Source: JAGUXG01 sp043798435
GTDB lineage: Bacteria > UBA9089 > UBA9088 > JAGUXG01
NCBI GenBank assembly: GCA_043798435.1
Contig: JAZDOR010000212.1
Location: 1-6,053 of the forward strand
DNA length: 6,053 bases
Reading direction: 5' to 3'
Part shown: piece after piece, positions 1-4,623 of the stretch
Numbering within the stretch: position 1 is the first letter of the stretch
How the letters are laid out: every line of letters starts with the position of its first letter
Made by a program: the position numbers and the translations under genes
The notes under the pieces: generated by a model
Databases searched by the model: none
What the model was told of the DNA's origin: nothing
The model's input: only the letters and a program-made list of their open reading frames with translations

Positions 1-172
1 GTTCAAATCGCCTCCAGCAAATCGAATTTGTAACTACAATTGCACCAATACAAAAACCTGACCATCCTTTTTGAATTCTGGACAGACCTGCTTTTGAAGC
101 AATTTCTTTCAATGCCCCATTCAGGTCGTAAACAAAATTTGTAACAAAGGGCAATACTTCATCGATAAACAT
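1..172 (-). CDS. Probable DDE-type transposase, N-terminal part (runs off left edge)
   Basis: This reading frame has 57 codons and no stop before the left edge, so only the N-terminus is visible. It starts at ATG 172-170, behind a good ribosome binding site (GGAGGA, 181-186 on the plus strand, 8 bases away), and the protein begins MFIDEVLPFVTN. The stretch KAGLSRIQKGW followed by VVTNSICWRRFE resembles the N-terminal segment of IS4-like DDE transposases, where a 'TNS(I/V)CWxRxER' motif precedes the catalytic core. The DDE residues would lie outside the window, so activity cannot be judged. The assignment rests on remembered family resemblance over a short piece. The adjacent integrase pseudogene supports a mobile-element setting. 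Confidence 0.55.
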   Translation of the reverse strand, partial: MFIDEVLPFVTNFVYDLNGALKEIASKAGLSRIQKGWSGFCIGAIVVTNSICWRRFE

Positions 173-210
173 ATTTGGTTTCCTCCAATAATAAATTAGC
201 ATAACTCCCG

Positions 211-246
211 CTATTTTATATATCGGCAGAAAACCATTTATACTTA
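211..246 (-). promoter_or_regulatory. Promoter-like element upstream of the transposase (sigma28-like)
   Basis: Read on the minus strand, TAAG (246-243) is followed after 15 bases by GCCGATAT (227-220). The enteric sigma28/FliA consensus is TAAA-N15-GCCGATAA, so this is 3/4 and 7/8 with exact spacing. The element continues as TATAAAATAG, which could also serve as a sigma70 -10 box. It ends 38 bases before the transposase ATG. An 18-base core (228-211) recurs at 5995-6012 with one mismatch. The promoter reading is inference. Confidence 0.3.
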
Positions 247-262
247 ACTACTTTTTTTGTAA

Positions 263-291
263 TTCAAGTAAGATGACGGAAAAAACTTGAA
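263..291. repeat. Small inverted repeat between the divergent promoters
   Basis: TTCAAGT (263-269) and ACTTGAA (285-291) form a perfect 7-bp inverted repeat separated by 15 bases. It lies between the leftward transposase promoter-like element and the rightward integrase promoter. It could be a regulator site, an element end or chance in AT-rich DNA; nothing visible decides between these. Confidence 0.3.
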
Positions 292-297
292 CATTGA

Positions 298-315
298 GTG
301 TAATAAATATTACAC
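298..315. promoter_or_regulatory. Palindromic operator candidate next to the integrase promoter
   Basis: GTGTAAT (298-304), AAAT, then ATTACAC (309-315) form a perfect 7-bp dyad with a 4-base centre. It ends 5 bp before the -35 box at 321. The size, symmetry and position fit a binding site for a dimeric helix-turn-helix regulator. No regulator gene is in the window and the arms match no operator I can name. It lacks a following T-run, so it is not a terminator. It is also not a LexA box (no CTGT-N8-ACAG), which is notable because many integron integrase promoters are LexA-controlled. Confidence 0.35.
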
Positions 316-320
316 AAAAA

Positions 321-349
321 TTGACAAAAAATAATAAATCTTGTATAAT
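321..349 (+). promoter_or_regulatory. Consensus sigma70 promoter of the integrase pseudogene
   Basis: TTGACA (321-326) and TATAAT (344-349) are both perfect consensus hexamers with the optimal 17-bp spacer. Transcription would start near 356, run through the dead integrase and could reach the pseudouridine synthase gene at 1291, which has no evident promoter of its own. The leader carries AGAGGA (391-396), 9 bases before the ancestral integrase ATG at 406. Confidence 0.65.
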
Positions 350-380
350 TTCTAACTGGTTATCATTACTTTTTACATGA

Positions 381-1283
381 TATCCAGAAAAGAGGATAAT
401 TCTGCATGATTATATCCCAATAGATATTTTGTCCAAATATAGTTCAATATTGGCTAAAAAATCAATTCCTATTTCTTATCAGCACTATTACAAAATGTGG
501 GTCAGGTGCTATCTTGATTTTTGCTATAAATACGGGTTGAGTCCTTCGCATAAAGAAAGCCTTGTTCAGTTCATAAAGAAATTACAGGAAAAACACCAGC
601 CACAACTACAGCAAAAGCAGGCAGGTCAAGCTGTATCTCTTTATAAGGCATTATTCTCCAAAGACATTAAAGTCATATTCAATATGGGTCAGAAAGTTTC
701 AGGCTTTTACCCGAAACGAATCACCTTTCTTACTTTCCAATTGCTCAATAAAGTGTGGAGCTTTTGCAAAGACGATAAATATTCACGGAATATTGAAATT
801 GGAAATTGGGCCTTCATACTTTCTAATTTCCAATTTCGAACCGTAAATGACTACCTACTTTCCACAAGATATTGAGCAGTTACCACCAAAGTGACCTCGA
901 TGTGCGTTACGCCGGCACATTTATGTTTGTCTTGCTTGAAAAGAAATATAAGGATTGTGGAAAGGAGCTGATATGACAGTGGTTCTTTCCAGCAAAGATA
1001 TTGACATTTGTTCCCGATTCAAAGGAATTCAGGAGATACCATCTCCATGGGAGTCATGTGCAGAGGGCGATTAAATGGGTAGTTAGAAAGGCGAAAATTA
1101 TGAAGCGGAGTTCAGCCCATACCTTCCACCATAGCTTCGCTACCCATCTCTTGCAAGCCAATTACGATATTCGTACTATTCAGGAGTTGCTGGGTCATAG
1201 TGATGTCCGGACAACTATAGATATACACCCATACGATTAAAAGCCTGACCGTCAAAGAGGCTAAAAGTCTACTTGATTTTTGA
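381..1283 (+). pseudogene. Integron-type tyrosine integrase, decayed
   Basis: Two remnants of one integrase gene are visible. The N-terminal part (381 to about 690) includes KSIPISYQHYYKMW and LDFCYKYGL. It resembles the extra N-terminal domain of some chromosomal integron integrases, as I remember them. The C-terminal part (about 884-1283) has AGTFMF, QWFFPAK and FVPDSKEFRRYHLH, which match the IntI-specific added domain, then HTFHHSFATHLL, NYDIRTIQELLGHSDVRTT and the tail. Lesions are: two surplus bases near 415-416, so ATG 406 is out of frame; loss of the middle with the first catalytic Arg, roughly 200 codons by my estimate; TGA at 974-976 where the family has Trp; HxxR changed to HxxH (second catalytic Arg lost); and an extra A near 1219. 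Removing that A restores TMIYTHTIKSL with the nucleophilic Tyr and a frame closing at TGA 1281-1283. No attC or attI site was recognised nearby. The gene is certainly non-functional. Confidence 0.88.
795..837. repeat. Palindromic repeat inside the broken integrase
   Basis: A perfect 13-bp inverted repeat, GAAATTGGAAATT (795-807) and AATTTCCAATTTC (825-837), encloses a 17-base loop. The surrounding stretch (about 690-860) shows no integrase similarity and replaces the centre of the gene. The motif resembles the GGAATTTGG-type low-complexity DNA upstream of the aspartokinase gene (around 5851-5872). This suggests intergenic-type repeat DNA was inserted or joined here when the integrase core was lost. 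Confidence 0.5.
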
Positions 1284-1290
1284 AAAAATA

Positions 1291-2193
1291 ATGAATATCA
1301 CTGTTTCTAAAGATGGAGAGAGGCTTGATATCTTTCTGGCAAGGGAGTGCCAAATATCAAGGTCAAGGGCAGCCAGCCTGATAAAAGAGGGCAGGGTATC
1401 AGTAGATTCCAAGACAACAAAGCCACATCACAAGGTAAAAGCAGACGAGATTATAGAGATTGTTCTTCCTTGCTCTGAAATACGACCTGAGTCTATCGCC
1501 CTTCATATTGTCTATGAGGACAAGGATTTGATTGTCATTGATAAACCCCCAGGATTAGTCTGCCATCCAACCTCAAAGATTAGGTCAGGAACATTAGTAA
1601 ATGCCCTTCTATCCCATACAAACCTTGCTGATATTGGCTCGCCAGATAGACCAGGGATTGTCCATAGGCTTGACAAGGATACCTCAGGCTTATTGGTCTG
1701 TGCCAAGACAGATGAGGCATATCTTGGGCTTTCCTCGCAAATGAAGAAAAGGGAGATAGAACGGAGATATAAGGCTGTTGTCTGGGGGGTTATAGATACG
1801 GATGGAGAGGTCAAATTGCCCATTGGAAGACCAGAAAAAGGTGGAACATCAATGAAGGTAGGAGGAAGAGGAATGAGGGAGGCTATGACTCAATATAAAG
1901 TTCTGGAGAGGTTCAGCCAGACATCCTTCATAGAGGCAAAGCTCTTCACAGGAAGAACTCATCAGATACGGGTTCATTTATCTGCTATCGGCCACCCTGT
2001 TGTTGGTGATAAGGTCTATGGAAAGAAGAGAAAAGCACCTATAGAAAGGCAGGCACTTCATTCCTTCTATCTCTCATTTCTGCATCCGAAAACATCCGAG
2101 CAATTAACTTTTGAGTCAAACCTTCCGGAGGATATAAAAAATCTGCTAAGGAGCTACAAAAAAATAAGTGTTACAAATATTCTTTTCTTTTGA
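1291..2193 (+). CDS. rluD: RluA/RluD-family RNA pseudouridine synthase
   Basis: This 300-residue protein isomerises specific uridines in structured RNA, most likely 23S rRNA, to pseudouridine. Residues about 10-60 form an S4 RNA-binding domain (RLDIFLAREC, SLIKEGRVSVDSK). The catalytic domain follows, with VIDKPPGLVCHP (82-93), GIVHRLDKDTSGLLV (122-136, catalytic Asp128), TGRTHQIRVHL (220-230) and GHPVVGDKVYG (234-244). S4 plus this domain and the length match RluD/RluC-like enzymes. Choosing among RluD, RluC or a broader RluA-family member is not possible from motifs, so the symbol is provisional. ATG 1291 is preferred to the upstream TTG 1273 because the family usually begins close to the S4 domain; neither has a clear Shine-Dalgarno. 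The start is 7 bp after the integrase pseudogene, whose strong promoter may drive it. The last dozen residues look like an extension into intergenic DNA. The gene appears intact. Confidence 0.9.
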   Translation: MNITVSKDGERLDIFLARECQISRSRAASLIKEGRVSVDSKTTKPHHKVKADEIIEIVLPCSEIRPESIALHIVYEDKDLIVIDKPPGLVCHPTSKIRSGTLVNALLSHTNLADIGSPDRPGIVHRLDKDTSGLLVCAKTDEAYLGLSSQMKKREIERRYKAVVWGVIDTDGEVKLPIGRPEKGGTSMKVGGRGMREAMTQYKVLERFSQTSFIEAKLFTGRTHQIRVHLSAIGHPVVGDKVYGKKRKAPIERQALHSFYLSFLHPKTSEQLTFESNLPEDIKNLLRSYKKISVTNILFF

Positions 2194-2229
2194 GTCTTCT
2201 CGGCGACCTCTAAAGTTAATCTATCCATC

Positions 2230-2403
2230 TCAAAATCCGATAAGCCCAACTGCAAAAGAGTATTTATCCTCTAAATCTGATGGTGTAAAAGCTATGTCAA
2301 TAAGAGTTCTGCCTACCTTCAGCCCAAGACCAGTAGAGTATCTGAAAAACTTATCTTTGTCTGAAAGACCTGCCCTAAAGAAAATGGTATCCCTATTGAA
2401 GAG
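2230..2403 (-). pseudogene. C-terminal remnant of an outer-membrane beta-barrel protein
   Basis: An open minus-strand stretch of 57 codons ends at TGA 2232-2230. Its residues read FNRDTIFFRAGLS, YSTGLGLKVG, RTLIDIAFTP, KYSFAVGLIGF-stop. The alternating hydrophobic and polar residues with short turns, and the terminal Phe at the stop, are typical of the last four or so strands of an outer-membrane barrel, perhaps PorV- or UPF0164-like. Immediately upstream in the same frame is a stop (TAA, 2406-2404), and the rest of the gene cannot be followed. No start codon or ribosome binding site is present. It lies downstream of phosphofructokinase on the same strand and faces the pseudouridine synthase gene. 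A long open frame on the opposite strand (2168-2416) overlaps it; that frame shows no family features and is probably its shadow. Confidence 0.5.
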
Positions 2404-2609
2404 TTATGGTTGGTAATAAAGCGTGGGTTCTTTAGTTGGTTTTGGACAGAGGAATTGGATGATCATTTAGAAAAAACACTGAAATACTACATAGATCGTC
2501 CTTGCCTCGTCAATCTATCTGTTCTATGAGAGCTTTTGGATAGTAAGTGTTATATTTTTCTTATTTCCAAACCCACCTTTTGCAGTTTTTGAACCAGGCT
2601 TTGTTTTGT
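2404..2609. other. Gap downstream of phosphofructokinase with no recognisable gene
   Basis: No intact gene, RNA gene or convincing terminator is seen. A plus-strand stretch free of stops (2365-2529) encodes residues such as RGFFSWFWTEELDDHLEKT and ends in TGA at 2527. It has no clear start or ribosome binding site and I do not recognise it, so it may be a remnant or chance. Minus-strand frames contain stops and show no continuation of the barrel protein. CACTT-AAA-AAGTG (2611-2623) straddles the end of the phosphofructokinase gene but lacks a GC stem and T-run. Confidence 0.3.
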
Positions 2610-3629
2610 TCACTTAAAAAGTGTCAAAGCAAGGTCATACCAGCTTTTATCTACCAATTTCAGCCTTCCTGTAGCATCTTGAAGGTCTGCTTCAATAATG
2701 TTGTTTCCAGAAAGGGCAGCCATTTTTCCGAATCTCTGGCTATGCACCAGGTCAACAGCAAAGACACCAACCCTTACACCTAAGATTCTGTCAAATAATG
2801 TCGGTGGACCACCCCTTTGGATATGACCAATCACAGCAACCCTTGTCTCTATCCCTGTCTTCTCCTTTATCTCCTCAGCGATATGCTGTCCAACCCCTCT
2901 CTTTTGGAGAATCATATGACCAAACTCATCAATCTCTTCCTTCTTCTTATGTGAGAGCTTTATCCCCTCTGAGACAACAACCATAGCATAGCCCTTTCTC
3001 TCCTTTACCTTTTTAAGATGCTCACACATTCTATCTATATCAGGTTCTATCTCAGGGATGAGAACCCAGTCTGCACCACCTCCAATGGCAGCAAACAGAG
3101 CCACCCAACCGGCATGCCTTCCCATCACCTCTAAGACCATAACCCTTCTATGTGACCTGCCTGTATCCCTTAATCTTTCTAAGGCGTCAATGGCACAAGT
3201 GACTGAGGTATCAAAGCCAAAGGTGTAGTCTGTGCAGGATAGATCATTGTCCATAGTCTTTGGCACACCAACAACAGGCAGACCAAACTCCTTATGTAGC
3301 TTTGCCGCAACACCCAGGGTATCCTCTCCTCCAATGGCAATTAAGGCATCTAAGCCAAGTTCTGCCATATTTTTCTTGCAGAGCTCAGCACCCCCTTCTT
3401 TCTTGTAAGGGTTCGTCCTTGATGTCCCCAATATTGTCCCACCCATCCTCATAATCTCATCCACATCTGATAGAGTAATGTCCATCGTCTCTTTCTCCAA
3501 AAGTCCTTTCCATCCATCCAACATCCCGACAACCTCATCGGAAAAATCCTGTGCCCTCAAGGTTATCCCTCTTATGGCTGGATTGAGCCCGGGGCAATCA
3601 CCACCACCTGTTAATACACCTATCTTCAT
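2610..3629 (-). CDS. pfkA: 6-phosphofructokinase, probably pyrophosphate-dependent
   Basis: This 339-residue cytosolic enzyme phosphorylates fructose 6-phosphate to fructose 1,6-bisphosphate. Visible motifs are the N-terminal phosphate loop GVLTGGGDCPGLNPAIR (4-20), LGTSRTNP (67-74, substrate Arg), IGGEDTL (99-105), PKTMDND (123-129, catalytic Asp127), VMGRHAGW (168-175) and GHIQRGGPPTLFDR (268-281). In classical ATP enzymes the two diagnostic places read GGDG and PGTIDND. Here they read GGED and PKTMDND, so Asp103 aligns with E. coli Gly104 and Lys124 with Gly124. That pair is the accepted signature of PPi use, which would make the step reversible and save ATP; this is inference from sequence. 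ATG 3629 follows an excellent AGGAGGTG (plus-strand positions 3634-3641). It is last in the same-strand series aspartokinase, TonB-like, phosphofructokinase, with 167 bp of repeat-rich DNA before it. The 'pfkA' symbol is for the family; 'pfp' would fit if PPi use is shown. Confidence 0.93.
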   Translation of the reverse strand: MKIGVLTGGGDCPGLNPAIRGITLRAQDFSDEVVGMLDGWKGLLEKETMDITLSDVDEIMRMGGTILGTSRTNPYKKEGGAELCKKNMAELGLDALIAIGGEDTLGVAAKLHKEFGLPVVGVPKTMDNDLSCTDYTFGFDTSVTCAIDALERLRDTGRSHRRVMVLEVMGRHAGWVALFAAIGGGADWVLIPEIEPDIDRMCEHLKKVKERKGYAMVVVSEGIKLSHKKKEEIDEFGHMILQKRGVGQHIAEEIKEKTGIETRVAVIGHIQRGGPPTLFDRILGVRVGVFAVDLVHSQRFGKMAALSGNNIIEADLQDATGRLKLVDKSWYDLALTLFK

Positions 3630-3650
3630 TCTACACCTCCTAAATTTAAT

Positions 3651-3791
3651 CCACAGATTACACAGATTTTCAAAACTGATTTGTGATTTGTAATATTAGA
3701 CACAGATTTACACTGATTTGCACTGATAAAAAGTGATTACAAATATAGAGAAGGATATTTTATCAGTGAACATCTGTGGTAATCAGTGTCT
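3651..3791. repeat. Cluster of CACAGATT/CACTGATT repeats with a long inverted repeat
   Basis: Nearly the whole gap between the TonB-like gene and phosphofructokinase is repeat. Two 32-base arms, 3698-3729 and 3760-3791, are imperfect inverted copies; both begin AGACAC when read outward-in and end CACTGATAA. A further direct-type copy (CCACAGATTACACAGATT) begins at 3651. A second, competing 9-bp inverted pair is ATTTGTAAT (3686-3694) with ATTACAAAT (3736-3744). In a transcript from the TonB-like gene toward phosphofructokinase this would fold into a long hairpin. No T-run follows, so it is not a standard terminator. Dispersed repeats of this kind are common in intergenic DNA of several bacterial groups and their function is unclear. 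Confidence 0.7.
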
Positions 3792-3796
3792 AAAAA

Positions 3797-4507
3797 TTAT
3801 TTCAGTTTTATCCTGATATTTGCTACTCCCCATTCTTCTCTATAGCCTATATTCTTTGGCAGGCTCTGAAACCTCCATCTCAATATGGCAGAAGAAGCCA
3901 AAGAGTCTAAAGATGGATAGCCAAAAGACCTCTCCACAGAAACCCTATCAACAGAGCCATCTGGCAAAACCCAGAACCTGAACTCTCCGCTCAGAGAAAA
4001 CCCTTTCTTCTCAACCCACTCAGGAATCTTAAACCCTTTCTGATAAAGAACAGGTCTTTCAGTCACCTCCCCGGAGACTTCCACTTTGACAGAGGAAACA
4101 ACCTCAGGGGATGGAATACCTGTTCCAGGCTTATCGGTCTCTACACCCGTAGGTGTTCCAGTCAAGATATCACCTGCTGTATTAGAAACTATTGGCACAG
4201 ATTTAGGGGTAGGTTGATGCTCCACTGGTCCTTCGGAAACTTTATATGTCTCCTTTGTTTTTGGAACAGGAACCACTTTTCTTTCTGGAACAAAAGCCCT
4301 CTCTTCCTTCTTTCCAATCCTTTTTGGTCTCTCTCTCTTTGGGGTAATTTTAATGAGAGGCTCAGGCTGAACCGCTTTCTGCTCAACAGGGGGTAGAAGC
4401 TCAATCTCAAGCAGCTTCTCTGTTTTGAAATCAGGTTCTATGACCAGCAGAGAAGAGAGATAGAGCAAAAGACTATGAAATGCGATAGAAACAAATATAG
4501 ATCCCAT
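3797..4507 (-). CDS. TonB-family periplasmic energy-transducing protein
   Basis: This 236-residue protein has the three-part TonB layout. Residues 4-23 are a hydrophobic inner-membrane anchor (FVSIAFHSLLLYLSSLLVI). Residues about 38-135 are a Pro/Lys/Glu-rich, low-complexity periplasm-spanning linker with PKRERPKR. Residues about 158-236 are a TonB C-terminal domain, marked by LPDGSVDRVSVERSFGYPSL, then LD-x2-A-x4-LRWRF and a final beta-strand (VANIRIKLK). TonB proteins pass proton-motive energy from ExbB/ExbD to outer-membrane receptors. Neither ExbB/ExbD nor a receptor is in the window, so the partner is unknown; the barrel remnant at 2230 shows no TonB box. Many genomes encode several divergent TonB-like proteins, some serving other envelope tasks. 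ATG 4507 follows AAAGGAAA about 9 bases upstream, directly beside the 4525-4612 repeat. It lies between aspartokinase and phosphofructokinase on the same strand, which gives no functional clue. Confidence 0.85.
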   Translation of the reverse strand: MGSIFVSIAFHSLLLYLSSLLVIEPDFKTEKLLEIELLPPVEQKAVQPEPLIKITPKRERPKRIGKKEERAFVPERKVVPVPKTKETYKVSEGPVEHQPTPKSVPIVSNTAGDILTGTPTGVETDKPGTGIPSPEVVSSVKVEVSGEVTERPVLYQKGFKIPEWVEKKGFSLSGEFRFWVLPDGSVDRVSVERSFGYPSLDSLASSAILRWRFQSLPKNIGYREEWGVANIRIKLK

Positions 4508-4524
4508 TTTATTATTTCCTTTTG

Positions 4525-4612
4525 GGACGCAGATGAACGCAGATTTTCAAGATTTTAAACATATAGAATTAACTCAAAAATTAATCCTGGTAATCTGCGA
4601 AGATCTGCGTCC
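4525..4612. repeat. Inverted repeat with 21-bp arms between aspartokinase and TonB-like genes
   Basis: Arms 4525-4545 (GGACGCAGAT...CGCAGATT) and 4592-4612 are inverted copies matching at 18 of 21 positions, with the three mismatches together in the middle. They are separated by 46 AT-rich bases and occupy most of the 116-bp gap. The right arm starts 12 bp from the aspartokinase stop codon; the left arm ends next to the ribosome binding site of the TonB-like gene. The left arm shares CAGATTTTCAA (4540-4550) with the other gap's repeat (3663-3673), so both belong to one loose family. Confidence 0.75.
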
Positions 4613-4623
4613 AATTAACTTAT

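Noticed and set aside
181..405. attI site or attC cassettes of a living integron
   Set aside because: I found no GTTRRRY/RYYYAAC pairing by eye around the integrase, and the flanking gene on that side is a transposase. A covariance-model search is needed to exclude degenerate sites.
1512..1823. Minus-strand open frame inside the pseudouridine synthase gene
   Set aside because: It lies fully opposite a gene with complete family motifs, and it has no ribosome binding site and no family features.
2168..2416. Plus-strand open frame of 82 codons after the pseudouridine synthase gene
   Set aside because: It overlaps the minus-strand barrel remnant, whose protein pattern is much more natural. It has no good start signal and is best read as that remnant's shadow.
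3651..3791. CRISPR array
   Set aside because: The repeat units are short, variable, partly inverted and lack uniform spacers, and no cas genes are present.
3698..3791. Rho-independent terminator after the TonB-like gene
   Set aside because: The arms are AT-rich and imperfect, the loop is about 30 bases, and no T-run follows the stem on the transcribed strand.
4189..4410. Minus-strand open frame within the TonB-like gene in another frame
   Set aside because: It falls in the low-complexity Pro/Lys/Glu linker of the TonB-like gene, where alternative frames stay open by composition.
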